A stretch of 64,000 bases of DNA from Candidatus Omnitrophota bacterium (GTDB taxonomy: Bacteria > Hinthialibacterota > Hinthialibacteria > Hinthialibacterales > Hinthialibacteraceae): NCBI GenBank assembly GCA_013177805.1, contig JABLXU010000022.1, positions 79,595-143,594 of the forward strand, given 5' to 3'. The translations under genes were made by a program, and so were the position numbers. Shown here piece by piece: positions 35,893 through 45,188 of this stretch (position 1 is the first letter of the stretch; the number at the start of each line of letters is the position of its first letter). Under the pieces are notes generated by a model, which worked only from the letters and a program-made list of their open reading frames with translations, was not told where the DNA came from and ran no database searches.

Positions 35893-36375
35893 ATGGAATT
35901 TGAATTCATCGAGCGTGTGGTGCGGTTGGTCGAGGAGGCTGACATCAGCGAGTTGGAAGTCGAGTCCAAAGATGGACTGCGGCTGGTTGTCAAAAAACAC
36001 GCTTCGGCTCCCCCCGCTTCCTCCCTCCCACCAACCCTCCCGGCCTATTACTCATCCTATCCCCCTGCTCCCCTGCCGGTTCCCGCTGGTCCAGGAGAGA
36101 CGCCGGCCGTGAAACCTGCGGAAACCGATGAAACCGTGGATATCATCAAATCGCCTATGGTGGGCACGTTTTACCGCGCGCCGGCGCCGGATGCTCCGCC
36201 CTTTGTCCAAGTTGGAGACGTGGTGCAATCCAACACAGTGGTCTGCATCCTCGAAGCAATGAAAGTGATGAATGAAATCAAGGCCGGGACTGCCGGAACC
36301 GTTCAGGAAATCCTGGTGGAAAACGGCCAACCTGTCGAGTTCGGCCAACCGCTGTTTAAAATCAAGAAAAAATGA
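35893..36375 (+). CDS. accB: Biotin carboxyl carrier protein of acetyl-CoA carboxylase
   Basis: 160 aa. An N-terminal helical part (1-40), a Pro/Ala-rich linker (43-75), and the biotinyl domain with [10 protein letters not shown]124 is the biotin site. The thumb-type insert [13 protein letters not shown] is typical of AccB. It carries CO2 on biotin between AccC and the carboxyltransferase in malonyl-CoA synthesis. accC follows after 104 bases on the same strand; accA and accD are not in the window. Confidence 0.96.
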   Translation: MEFEFIERVVRLVEEADISELEVESKDGLRLVVKKHASAPPASSLPPTLPAYYSSYPPAPLPVPAGPGETPAVKPAETDETVDIIKSPMVGTFYRAPAPDAPPFVQVGDVVQSNTVVCILEAMKVMNEIKAGTAGTVQEILVENGQPVEFGQPLFKIKKK

Positions 36376-36479
36376 TCGGGTACATCTGACTTACTGGAGA
36401 TTCCGTTTTGAAAACACACGGACTCCTCCATGGGAATATTCCATTACAACCTCACAGGAAGAAAATCCGGGTATAGAGG

Positions 36480-37841
36480 ATGTTCAAGAAAATATTGATC
36501 GCCAATCGGGGCGAGATCGCGTTGCGGATCATCCGCGCGTGCCGGGAATTGGGCATTTCCACGGTCGCGGTCTACTCGGAAGCCGACCGCGACGCCCTCC
36601 ATGTCCGCTTCGCCGACGAGATCGTATGCATCGGGCCGCCTCCCCCCGCCGAATCGTATCTCAACATCCCCCGCATCCTCTCCGCGGCGGAAATCACCGA
36701 CGCGGAAGCCATCCACCCCGGTTACGGTTTTTTAGCCGAGAATCCCGCGTTCGCCGAAATTTGCGGATCGTGCAATATCGTCTTTATCGGCCCTTCGCCC
36801 AAATCCATCGCCATGATGGGCGATAAATCCATGGCCCGGGCCGCCATGCGACAAGAACAGATCCCTACCGTTCCCGGTTCTGACGGCATCATCGAAAACG
36901 CGGAAGAAGCAGTTTTCATGGCGCGCAAGATCGGATATCCGGTGATGATCAAGGCGGCCGCGGGAGGAGGCGGGCGGGGCATGCGCGTCGCCCATACCGA
37001 TGTCAGCCTGGTACAGGCCTTTATCACCGCGCAAGCCGAAGCCGAAAAAGCCTTTGGTGATCAGCGGCTGTATCTCGAAAAACTCATCCTCGAACCCCGG
37101 CATGTGGAAATCCAAATCCTGGCCGATCAACAGGGCAACATTTTGCACTTGGGCGAACGGGATTGCTCTCTCCAGCGGCGCCACCAGAAAGTCGTCGAAG
37201 AAAGCCCCTGCCCCATCATGGATGACGATTTACGCCGCGCGATGGGCGAAACCGCCATCCGTTGCGCACGCGCCGCCGGTTACTACAGCGCGGGTACCGT
37301 CGAATTCCTGCTCGACCAAGACCGCCGGTTTTACTTTATGGAAATGAATACCCGCGTCCAGGTCGAACACCCTGTAACCGAAATGGTCACCGGCGTGGAT
37401 GTGATCAAGGAACAAATCCGCATCGCCGCCGGCCTCCCCCTGACCTTGACACAGGATGCGATTGAGATGCGCGGCCATGCCATCGAGTGCCGGATCAACG
37501 CCGAGGATCCTTATAATCAGTTCATGCCTTCCCCTGGCAAAATCACTGGTTTTCACATGCCGGGGGGGCCGGGAATTCGAGTTGATTCACACGCCTATAG
37601 CGAGTACGTCGTCCCCCCCTATTACGACTCCCTGCTCGCCAAATTGATCGCCTACGGGCGGGACCGGTGCGAAGCTATCGCCAAGATGCGCCGCGCCCTG
37701 GACGAGTTTGTGGTAGAGGGCATTTCCACCACCATCCCCCTCTTACAACTCATTATGGAAGATTCTTCGTTTTTGCAAGGCAAAGTCCACACCAGCCATC
37801 TGGATTCCCTCCAAAAGCGGCTCGATATGGAGCACGCGTAA
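36480..37841 (+). CDS. accC: Biotin carboxylase subunit of acetyl-CoA carboxylase
   Basis: 453 aa, full length. It carboxylates biotin on AccB with ATP and bicarbonate. The N-terminal domain ([19 protein letters not shown]), the ATP-grasp glycine loop [12 protein letters not shown] (about 159-170), the catalytic loop [17 protein letters not shown] and [15 protein letters not shown] are intact. It stops without a fused carrier domain, which fits the separate accB just upstream. Confidence 0.97.
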   Translation: MFKKILIANRGEIALRIIRACRELGISTVAVYSEADRDALHVRFADEIVCIGPPPPAESYLNIPRILSAAEITDAEAIHPGYGFLAENPAFAEICGSCNIVFIGPSPKSIAMMGDKSMARAAMRQEQIPTVPGSDGIIENAEEAVFMARKIGYPVMIKAAAGGGGRGMRVAHTDVSLVQAFITAQAEAEKAFGDQRLYLEKLILEPRHVEIQILADQQGNILHLGERDCSLQRRHQKVVEESPCPIMDDDLRRAMGETAIRCARAAGYYSAGTVEFLLDQDRRFYFMEMNTRVQVEHPVTEMVTGVDVIKEQIRIAAGLPLTLTQDAIEMRGHAIECRINAEDPYNQFMPSPGKITGFHMPGGPGIRVDSHAYSEYVVPPYYDSLLAKLIAYGRDRCEAIAKMRRALDEFVVEGISTTIPLLQLIMEDSSFLQGKVHTSHLDSLQKRLDMEHA

Positions 37842-38138
37842 GGCGGAAACCCGGCTTGGCCTCCGAGAGAGAAAAGCTAGTAGCCGAAAATGGGATTGAA
37901 GCAAGGATTTCTTTCCTTCCTTTCGTATTTTAATATTTACATATTTCCCAAACCCCAATTCGAATTTATTAAAAATATTTATAATAATTTCCATTTTTAT
38001 CTTCTCTTTCCGTTGGTTTTGTGTTAAAAATGGAAACTCTCAGCATCGGGGCGGAGGAAAGTAACACGCATTTAAATTGAATTATCAATTCATATAATTT
38101 TTAGTTTGAAAAAAAATGCGAAAAGGGAGGTGGTATAG

Positions 38139-38163
38139 CCGGTTCCCGGGCTATGGGAACCGG
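38139..38163 (+). promoter_or_regulatory. Leader hairpin upstream of prepilin
   Basis: CCGGTTCCC-GGGCTAT-GGGAACCGG, nine perfect pairs. ATAGCC (38135-38140) can instead pair with GGCTAT (38149-38154), an alternative fold. GGGAGGT lies just before it. Confidence 0.4.
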
Positions 38164-38174
38164 AGATTCAGCGC

Positions 38175-38279
38175 ATGAAAACGTCCAGGGTTTACATTTT
38201 GGAAAAAATGGCAGATCCGATGAATCATCTTCGGGCTACCAAGCACTTCGCGAGTCTTCGCTGCGGCAAAAAACGCTAG
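38175..38279 (+). CDS. Possible small leader ORF, 34 aa
   Basis: ATG at 38175 with GGAG 9 nt upstream, ending TAG at 38277-38279. The product is basic and Met-rich (begins MKTSRVYILEKM). It lies between a leader hairpin and the prepilin start 32 bases further on. No homology is recognised; it may be a chance frame. Confidence 0.2.
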   Translation: MKTSRVYILEKMADPMNHLRATKHFASLRCGKKR

Positions 38280-38310
38280 AGAACGCTATTTTTCACCCAA
38301 AGGGACAACC

Positions 38311-38913
38311 ATGCAACCATTCAAACACCGTCATCCTCGTTTCACGGCAGGTTTCACGTTGATCGAACTGCTAATCGTTGTCGCCATTATCGGCATCTTG
38401 GCGGCCATAGCGGTGCCCAATTTTCTCAACGCGCAAATCCGGGCTAAGATCAGCCGGACGCAAGCCGACATGAAGGCCGTCTCCACGGCTCTGGAACAAT
38501 ATTTTCTCGATTGGAACTCATACGTGGAAGACCACGATTATCCCTCCGACGTCAGTCAACGGGGCTTGTTCCGGTTAACCTCGCCCATGGCCTATATCGC
38601 TTCTTTGCCCGTGGATGCCTTCGGATCCAGTACGGCAAAAAACTTTTCCGAAGGCAATCCCACTTTCGAATTCGGCTCCGGCAACGCCAATACGCCGAAC
38701 AAACAATGGCCGGCGCAGGCGTATATCCTCATTTCACCAGGTCCCGATTTGTCCGAGGAGGTCAGCGGTAATGATGGATTTCCGTTTGGCACAATCATTT
38801 ATCAGTTCGACATTTCCAATGGATTGAAAAGCACCGGCGATATTATCCGCTTGGGTGGACAATGGAATTCGGGTCGCATCATGATGGATGGAAGGATGAT
38901 TGCCGGCGGGTGA
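38311..38913 (+). CDS. Type IV/II secretion prepilin-like protein
   Basis: 200 aa. Leader ends in a Gly before FTLIELLIVVAIIG, the prepilin peptidase motif with E at +5; the next 30 residues (VPNFLNAQIRAKISRTQADM) nearly equal those of the prepilin at 32163. The globular part ends in the family's Y-I-L-I-S-P-G-P-D and S-T-G-D-I-I-R segments, so unlike its relative it is complete. AAAGGGA precedes the ATG. It would be processed, N-methylated and assembled into a pilus or pseudopilus. No pilus assembly genes are in the window. Confidence 0.92.
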   Translation: MQPFKHRHPRFTAGFTLIELLIVVAIIGILAAIAVPNFLNAQIRAKISRTQADMKAVSTALEQYFLDWNSYVEDHDYPSDVSQRGLFRLTSPMAYIASLPVDAFGSSTAKNFSEGNPTFEFGSGNANTPNKQWPAQAYILISPGPDLSEEVSGNDGFPFGTIIYQFDISNGLKSTGDIIRLGGQWNSGRIMMDGRMIAGG

Positions 38914-39062
38914 TACTCTCCGGGCGCGCCATAAAAAATCATCTCCATCGTATCTTCCCGTAGGACTCTGGAAAGGAGGTGAGCGGCCATCAGACTAACA
39001 GGCAGTATAGAGAACTAATGAGAATCATAATCAAATTGTAAGGAACTAGGGGAGGATTGAAC

Positions 39063-40757
39063 ATGAAACGTATAGGCAAAAATAGGATTCGACGGCTGAG
39101 TAACCACGAGATTCCCGCGTTTATTTGGCTTTTCCGGTTTTGGCTGGTTCCGTTTTTGTTCCTGCTCACCGGTTTCACTGCCCATGCCCAGGTCCCCATC
39201 ATTTTTCAGCAAGGCCTGGGCGGATACACGGGCACCCATGACACGTTTTTCCAAACAGGGAATCCCGGAGCGATTCATGGCACGGAAACGGCGTGGGAAT
39301 GGGATTCCTCGGATGCCGGTGGAATGAATTTCGGTTTCATCCGCTTTGACAACATCATTGGAACCAATCCGGGACAAATCCCGCCCGACGCGGTGATTCT
39401 CAAGGCGGTGCTGACCTTGACCGTCACCGGCAGCGGAACGGCCAGTCAAATCGCCACCATGCACGAACTATTGGTCCCATTTGACGATACTCAAGATTTC
39501 TACTCCTTTGGAGACGGCAGCGGAGACGTGCCCCTGGCGGATCAGGACTACGTTGCCGAACCCATCGCCTCAATTCCGGGACCTACCTCCGGCGATATTC
39601 TGGAGTTGGATGTCACCGAATACATCAAAAAAGTCGCTGCGGGCGGGAATAACTATGGTCTTATTTTTGTTCCCGGCGGCAGCGATGGGGTGAATGTCGC
39701 GTCCAGTGAGGCCGCGTCCGGCAAACCCATGCTGACGGTAACGATCGAAGGAGTCGCGCCCACGGCCTCGCGTTCGTTCAGTAAAGCGGGATTTATCGGC
39801 GGTGATGCCATCACGATTTCCATCCAAGTGAATCTGAGCCAAGGCAGCCAGGACATCACCGTGGTGGAGACGATCCCCGCGGATTGGTCGGTCAGCGCTA
39901 TCAGCGATGGGGGAACACTGGCAGAAGGTAAAATCACTTGGACCCTGGCGGGATTCAGCGGTTCCAGAACGTTGACCTACACCGCGAATGCCCCGGCTTC
40001 CCCCAAACTCGGCGCCCAATTCAGTGGGGTGCTCCATGACGCGGCGAATCACATTATCCCCATCGAGGGAAGCGATACCCTGGTGGTGATTCCGCCCCTG
40101 TATAAAACCGGCAATGTGCTGGCCGTGGGGGTATGGAATGATAACAGCGGCAGCAGCGATTTAGCCGGTTGCGCGGATCTGTCAGATAACAACGGCGTGA
40201 TCTATGTGCAAGACACCAGCGCCGCGGGCGGCTGGCCGGCCGGGACAATATTCCGCTGGAAAGTCGTCTTCTATGATGATGGAACGCCCAGCGGAGAAGA
40301 ACCGGGCTGGCAAGGACGGGATTTCACGAACGACACCGAAGCCAACGGGTGGATCCAACAAACCGACGTCGGCTTCACCATCGGCTATGGCGGCAATGAC
40401 GCCGAGAACGGTGAAACCCTGCTCGATTCAACAAATGAAACCGTGTACACGCGCTCGATCTTCGACGCCCGCAACTATGAAACAATCTCCGAAATGACCT
40501 TAAAATTGGCCGGGGATGACGAAGCCGTGGCCTGGCTCAACGGCGTGCTGATCGGCTGGACCGCGTCCGGAACCAGCGACCGGGGCGAAACCGCCCCCGA
40601 TTATGTCTTCGACACCACTATCAGCGGCGGCGCGGGCGGCCTGGAAAGCGGATCCAATCCCACCGTGTACTCGGGCAGCGGCACGCGGATTTTCACCTTC
40701 CCCGTCTATCTGGTCGAAGCCCCGCCCGTTCCGGTTGTGGACTGGTCTTTATTCTGA
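39063..40757 (+). CDS. Secreted DNRLRE/CBM96-like protein with DUF11-like module and W-S-L-F end
   Basis: 564 aa; ATG 39063 has GGAGG 7 nt upstream, while a TTG two codons earlier is too close. A long basic N-terminus leads to a signal segment (WLVPFLFLLTGFTAHA). Residues 45-225 read as a DNRLRE/CBM96-type beta domain (FIRFDNIIG, LDVTEYIKKVAAGGNNYGLIF). Residues 230-340 resemble the DUF11-like module of the protein at 14698 (VVETIPADWSVSAISDGG). A further lectin-like domain precedes the end A-P-P-V-P-V-V-D-W-S-L-F. A terminator follows. Likely a surface adhesive or glycan-binding protein. Confidence 0.78.
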   Translation: MKRIGKNRIRRLSNHEIPAFIWLFRFWLVPFLFLLTGFTAHAQVPIIFQQGLGGYTGTHDTFFQTGNPGAIHGTETAWEWDSSDAGGMNFGFIRFDNIIGTNPGQIPPDAVILKAVLTLTVTGSGTASQIATMHELLVPFDDTQDFYSFGDGSGDVPLADQDYVAEPIASIPGPTSGDILELDVTEYIKKVAAGGNNYGLIFVPGGSDGVNVASSEAASGKPMLTVTIEGVAPTASRSFSKAGFIGGDAITISIQVNLSQGSQDITVVETIPADWSVSAISDGGTLAEGKITWTLAGFSGSRTLTYTANAPASPKLGAQFSGVLHDAANHIIPIEGSDTLVVIPPLYKTGNVLAVGVWNDNSGSSDLAGCADLSDNNGVIYVQDTSAAGGWPAGTIFRWKVVFYDDGTPSGEEPGWQGRDFTNDTEANGWIQQTDVGFTIGYGGNDAENGETLLDSTNETVYTRSIFDARNYETISEMTLKLAGDDEAVAWLNGVLIGWTASGTSDRGETAPDYVFDTTISGGAGGLESGSNPTVYSGSGTRIFTFPVYLVEAPPVPVVDWSLF

Positions 40758-40799
40758 ACATTGCCTTGAAGATTGCATTCTTGGATTACATGCCAGTGG

Positions 40800-40835
40800 C
40801 GGGACAGGGAATTTCCCCTGTCCCGTTCGTTTGTT
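40800..40835 (+). terminator. Rho-independent terminator
   Basis: CGGGACAGGG (40800-40809) pairs with CCCTGTCCCG (40816-40825), followed by TTCGTTTGTT. Confidence 0.8.
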
Positions 40836-41012
40836 AGGGTTCAATCGTACCATCCGAATTCTCCCAACCTCCTTTTTCTGGTTCTTCCGGCAAGCAATTA
40901 CCCGATTTTCTCCCTTGTTTTTTATCTTGTTTGCCACTCCTGCTGGATTTGTATATACTTCATTCTCCCAGATCGATCCACCACTGCTTGGATGACGAAA
41001 GGCGAAGGAGTC

Positions 41013-42422
41013 ATGGCCGGTTCGCACACCACTCCGTGGGAATCGCAGAGCCTCGATCCCGTTGTTCTAAAAGACTTGCGATTGATCCTGGCCCCGGAGC
41101 GGGTCTCTGACGAACCGGTCGACCGGCTCACCTACGCCTATGACGCCACCCGCAAGCAATATCCGCCGCAAGCGGTACTCTGGCCGGAAACGGCCCAAGA
41201 AATCGCCGCCATATTGCGGCTGGCCGGCGGACGCGGCATCCCGGTTTACCCCCGGGGCGGTGGCACGGGTTTGACCGGCGGGTCATTGGCCACCCGCGGA
41301 GGGATGGTGCTGTCGCTGGAGCGCATGACCGCCATCCGGAACGTGGATAAATCCAACCGGCTGGTAACCGTGCAAGCCGGCATCCCGTTGGGGGAACTGA
41401 AAACCGCCTTGCAAAAGCAGGGATTCTTCTATCCCCCCGATCCTTCCAGCGCCAAAACGGCCACCCTGGGCGGCACTCTGGCCGAATGCGCGGGGGGATT
41501 GAATTGCGTGAAATACGGCACTACGAAAGACTGGGTGCAAGCCGTGGAAGCCGTCTTGCCCACGGGCGAGATCATTCACATCGGTTCCAAAGCACGCAAA
41601 AGCGTGGTGGGGTACAACCTCCTGCAATTGCTGATCGGCTCCGAGGGCACCCTGGCGGTTATCACCGAGGCCACGTTGCGCCTGCTTCCCTTCCCGCCTC
41701 ACCGCGGCACGTTTATCGCTCTGTTCGACTCGGTCACCGATTCCGCCCGGGCGGTGCAACGGATGCTCGACAGCGGCGCGGTGCCGTGCGCTATCGAATT
41801 CATCGACCGCCGCAGTCTGGAGGCCGTCAACGCGTACCGCCAGGACGCCGGCCTGCCTGTCGTGGAAGCCTTGCTACTGGTAGAGGCGGACGGGTATGAT
41901 TCCTCCCGCGTGGAAGAAGAGACTCATACCTTCGCTGCGCTGTGCCGGGAATGCGGAGCTACGCGAATCACCCAGGCGCAATCCGCCCAAGAAAGAGAAC
42001 GTTTGTGGGACATCCGCCGCAGCCTGAATCCTGCCATGTACGCCCAGGCCCCTTTTAAAACCAATGAAGACATCTGCGTGCCGCTCTCCGAAATCGGCGC
42101 GATGCTGGACGCGGCCTACGCGATCGGGAACAAGTACGAGATTGCGACGTTGTGTTTCGGGCACGCGGGGGATGGAAATATTCATGTCAATTTCATGACC
42201 CACGAAGAAGAAGATTCCCGTGTGGACTCCGCCGTAGCTGAGCTGTTTGAACGCACGGTGGCGCTGGGAGGATCGATCTCGGGTGAACATGGCATCGGGA
42301 TCACCAAAGCGCCTTTTTTGGAATTGGAGTTGGGAAAACGGGAACGGCAGTTGCTGCTGGACATCAAGAAATTGTTTGATCCGATGAATATACTCAATCC
42401 GGGTAAAATGAATTTGGAATAA
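41013..42422 (+). CDS. FAD-linked oxidase, GlcD/lactate dehydrogenase type
   Basis: 469 aa from ATG 41013 (AAGGAG is close, 2 nt away; ATG 40992 is the other candidate). The frame is open further upstream but that part is a hydrophobic non-coding-like stretch over a terminator. FAD_binding_4 domain: PVYPRGGGTGLTGGS, PDPSSAKTATLGGTLAE, KARKSVVGYNLLQLLIGSEG. The FAD-oxidase C domain ends with GHAGDGNIHVN, SGEHGIGITKAPF and DPMNILNPGKM. It oxidises a 2-hydroxy acid such as glycolate or D-lactate. No GlcE or GlcF subunit is adjacent. Confidence 0.92.
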   Translation: MAGSHTTPWESQSLDPVVLKDLRLILAPERVSDEPVDRLTYAYDATRKQYPPQAVLWPETAQEIAAILRLAGGRGIPVYPRGGGTGLTGGSLATRGGMVLSLERMTAIRNVDKSNRLVTVQAGIPLGELKTALQKQGFFYPPDPSSAKTATLGGTLAECAGGLNCVKYGTTKDWVQAVEAVLPTGEIIHIGSKARKSVVGYNLLQLLIGSEGTLAVITEATLRLLPFPPHRGTFIALFDSVTDSARAVQRMLDSGAVPCAIEFIDRRSLEAVNAYRQDAGLPVVEALLLVEADGYDSSRVEEETHTFAALCRECGATRITQAQSAQERERLWDIRRSLNPAMYAQAPFKTNEDICVPLSEIGAMLDAAYAIGNKYEIATLCFGHAGDGNIHVNFMTHEEEDSRVDSAVAELFERTVALGGSISGEHGIGITKAPFLELELGKRERQLLLDIKKLFDPMNILNPGKMNLE

Positions 42423-42496
42423 GAAGCCGGGATTTCATGATCGACCGGTTTTGGCGAACCACGTATCCATTCGGGTTCCCAGCCAAAATCTGATCC

Positions 42497-43606
42497 ATGG
42501 GAAAAATGAGTTCGTCCGCGATTCGATTGGGCAATTTCGCAACCATTTTTATAACCGTTTTTATAACTGTTTTGATAATTTCGTTCTTCTCGTTCGCGGC
42601 CCGCGGACAGGAAGCGCCTCCGTTCATGCCTTCCTTGTTGGAAACCGATCAAGGAACCAATTCACTGCTCAACTGGCTTCGGGCGGATTTGATGCGCAAA
42701 TACGAGGAAGCGCAAAAACCTCCGGTGCCGGCTTCCGCCTCTTCGATCCGTCCCGCGCGGCCCCGTCCCGAAAGGGAAACCCGGAAATCCGGCGAATCCG
42801 AACCGGTGGATATCTCCCGCTATCTCAAATCGGAAAGCGATCCGGCCAAACCACCAGAGAATTCCAAACTTCCCGTACCCCCGCCTCCTCCCGCTTCCAT
42901 ACCCGAACCCACTGCCGATCGTGATTTGTGGTTGAATGTACCCATTGAGAAACGGATCGCTTTCGCGCGGGATCTCTTCAAACGCCGGAAATTCGAGGAA
43001 GCCCGAAGCGAGTTGGAAGCCATCCTGGAAAAGCAGGGGGAAAAAAAGGACAATCTGGATCTCATCCTCCTGCGCGAAAAATGCCTCTTCCATCTGCGCG
43101 AATACCAAATCGTGGAAAGCGATTACTACCGGTTGAAGAATTTCTATCCCCGCCGCAAAGAAGTGCAGGAATTACGGCAATATCTTTTCCGGGAATCGGG
43201 ATTGGACGAATTGGAGAAAGCCGTAGCGCAAAATCCCGCCGATCCGCAAGCCCAGCGGGCTTTACTGGACCGCTACTTGCGATATGGCTGGCTGGATTTT
43301 GCCGAGGAATTTTTTCTCACGGTGCAGGATACCTCCCCGCCGACCATCAAAAGCCTCAGCGAAGTCTATTACAAAAAGGGAGATCATGCGATGCTGATCC
43401 ACCTGTCCCGCAAGGCCTTTTTGCTATATCCCCAAGAGACGGAATTCCTGTACAACGAGGCGGTCGGGCTGTATAACCTGGGGGACGCCATCTCGCGCAA
43501 AGAGGCCCAAGAAAAATTCGCGAAAGTCGCCAGCATGGCCGGCAATGCCCGCCTGCGGCGCAACGCCCAATGGTATCTGCAACGCCTAGCCTCCCCGACT
43601 CGTTGA
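42497..43606 (+). CDS. Secreted/anchored TPR-like repeat protein
   Basis: 369 aa. A hydrophobic segment at 14-35 exports or anchors it. Residues 55-125 are a Pro/Arg/Ser-rich disordered linker. From residue 140 onward helical repeats follow in pairs (RIAFARDLFKRRKFEEARSE; LREYQIVESDYYRLKNFYP; LIHLSRKAFLLYPQETEFLY; AVGLYNLGDAISRKEAQEKF), TPR-like. No enzymatic motif. Probably an envelope protein-interaction scaffold. Start could also be ATG 42506. It stands alone between the oxidase and an unknown anchored protein. Confidence 0.75.
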   Translation: MGKMSSSAIRLGNFATIFITVFITVLIISFFSFAARGQEAPPFMPSLLETDQGTNSLLNWLRADLMRKYEEAQKPPVPASASSIRPARPRPERETRKSGESEPVDISRYLKSESDPAKPPENSKLPVPPPPPASIPEPTADRDLWLNVPIEKRIAFARDLFKRRKFEEARSELEAILEKQGEKKDNLDLILLREKCLFHLREYQIVESDYYRLKNFYPRRKEVQELRQYLFRESGLDELEKAVAQNPADPQAQRALLDRYLRYGWLDFAEEFFLTVQDTSPPTIKSLSEVYYKKGDHAMLIHLSRKAFLLYPQETEFLYNEAVGLYNLGDAISRKEAQEKFAKVASMAGNARLRRNAQWYLQRLASPTR

Positions 43607-43630
43607 CTGCGGTTAGGCTTCGTATGACAC

Positions 43631-43702
43631 CAATCCCTCTCCCTCTGGATGAAGGATTAGGGTGAGGGACGCCCGGAAAAGGCAAGATTCATCCTTTCAT
43701 GG
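43631..43702 (+). repeat. Dispersed intergenic repeat, copy B
   Basis: ATCCCTCTCCCTCTGG, then TTAGGGTGAGGGA, GCCCGGAA, AAGGC and CCTTTCATG: same block order and close spelling as copy A at 11044. Confidence 0.7.
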
Positions 43703-43762
43703 AACTCGATCAAATTGTCGCAAGTAGTGGTATCCACCCTCGAGAAAGTTACCCGCATCCGC

Positions 43763-45106
43763 ATGAGAATAAAACGGCTGGCCTTTACCTTCTTTGTAAT
43801 TCTTAGCTTAGGATTCGTCATTTCATATATGTTCGATCCTCCGTTCCACCCTCGGATTCATATCGACGCCTCAGAATCCAGTGATTTCGGCCTTCCGCCG
43901 GAAATTCTCGCTACATATGAATTGCGTTTCCTCAAACCCCTACCCCATTCGGCCTATGTCTATTGCCAATTTGAATCCCGGGAAAAAACCGATTCTAAAA
44001 ACCGCCGGATTCATGTCCTGGGATTGTTGATCGATACCGCCCAGGGCCGGCGGATACTCTCCGTCCAATGGGACAATTTCCGGATCTGGCCGCGGGAACA
44101 ACAACGGATTCAACTGGCCGAAGCGTTTCTCCTCAACGGCGAGCCGCAACTGTTGCTTGAATGTTTTCACATCACCTATCCGGATTGGTTCATTCGGATT
44201 CGAGAACAATACCCTTCCCTGGCCCGGTCGTTGGGATGGCTTTTCGTGCGCCACCCCACCCGGCAATACCATGTGGCCCGCCCAGGGACATTGCGGAAAA
44301 ACCAGACTTTCCCCAAGATTCTTTATCCTTCTTCCCAATTGGCCGATACGTTCACCGGCGGCGATTCATCCATTGGCCTGATGTCCGAATTTCAGTTTAC
44401 CTCGGGTCAATGGATGAAAAAGAACGCGTGGACTGACGCCCCGTTGCCCTTTAATTGCGTTCCCGTCGAGAACCGCGCGTACATGGGATTGGATTTACGT
44501 AAGCGGGCCTTTATCTTTTATCAGCGGACCGATCCCCCTTCGGTCCGGCAAATCGCCTGGGACACCATTTACACGCTTTATCCCCAGTTGCGGCAGGCTC
44601 AGGTGGAATCGCGCGCGCAATCCCTCAAGCCTCCACAACTGACACCCCTTACCAGCCTGCCCGGCCAATCCTGTTTGTTGTTTGTTTCGGAACTCGATCC
44701 CGCCCGGCCGGTAGTGGAGATCCAGGCGGACCAGATCGCGGCGGGCAGCCCCCGGGATATCTTCAAAATCGTAGGGGATTTCTTCCCCGTTCCTCCTCTG
44801 GCCGCCATGCGCAATAACGAAATCTTGGTGTTTACCCCGCAAAACCACACACTGCCGGATCTCATTGCCGCCGATACCCTTTTTATCAGCGAACGGGAGA
44901 AACATCCGGACGGTTCCTGGGGCCGGTTCGTAACAGAACCTACCGCAATCCCCTTGCCGGTTACTCCCTCGCCCCGACGGTTCAGCCGGATTCCTTTGGA
45001 TGGCGATCATCTGCTTTTTTACCACGAGCAGGCCCTCTGGACAGTGCGTTGGGATGGGAAAGAAGAAATTCAAGTATTCCCCCTGGCCAATGACAAGAAG
45101 GGATAA
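43763..45106 (+). CDS. Membrane-anchored protein of unknown function
   Basis: 447 aa from ATG 43763, or 463 aa from a TTG at 43715. One N-terminal transmembrane segment (LAFTFFVILSLGFVISYMF) is followed by a large extracytoplasmic part, rich in aromatic and Pro residues, with beta-like strands through to the end (LLFYHEQALWTVRWDGKEE). A beta-propeller-like layout is possible but not shown. I recognise no family. It precedes the IMP cyclohydrolase gene by 82 bases on the same strand. The start is uncertain because no strong ribosome site is seen. Confidence 0.65.
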   Translation: MRIKRLAFTFFVILSLGFVISYMFDPPFHPRIHIDASESSDFGLPPEILATYELRFLKPLPHSAYVYCQFESREKTDSKNRRIHVLGLLIDTAQGRRILSVQWDNFRIWPREQQRIQLAEAFLLNGEPQLLLECFHITYPDWFIRIREQYPSLARSLGWLFVRHPTRQYHVARPGTLRKNQTFPKILYPSSQLADTFTGGDSSIGLMSEFQFTSGQWMKKNAWTDAPLPFNCVPVENRAYMGLDLRKRAFIFYQRTDPPSVRQIAWDTIYTLYPQLRQAQVESRAQSLKPPQLTPLTSLPGQSCLLFVSELDPARPVVEIQADQIAAGSPRDIFKIVGDFFPVPPLAAMRNNEILVFTPQNHTLPDLIAADTLFISEREKHPDGSWGRFVTEPTAIPLPVTPSPRRFSRIPLDGDHLLFYHEQALWTVRWDGKEEIQVFPLANDKKG

Positions 45107-45188
45107 GCCGATTGACCAGGGATGGAAAGGTTGTTTAATCTCCAATCGGTTCCTATCCATTCCGATTCATTTCCGGGAGCACCGATAA

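Larger units (their letters stand above)
37842..38310 (+). other. A/T-rich intergenic region and leader of the second prepilin
   Basis: 37900-38110 is markedly A/T rich. A perfect TATAAT at 38093-38098 is a likely -10, though its -35 is weak. A leader of about 200 nt then carries a hairpin at 38139-38163 and a possible 34-codon frame at 38175. No other gene is seen. Confidence 0.45.
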
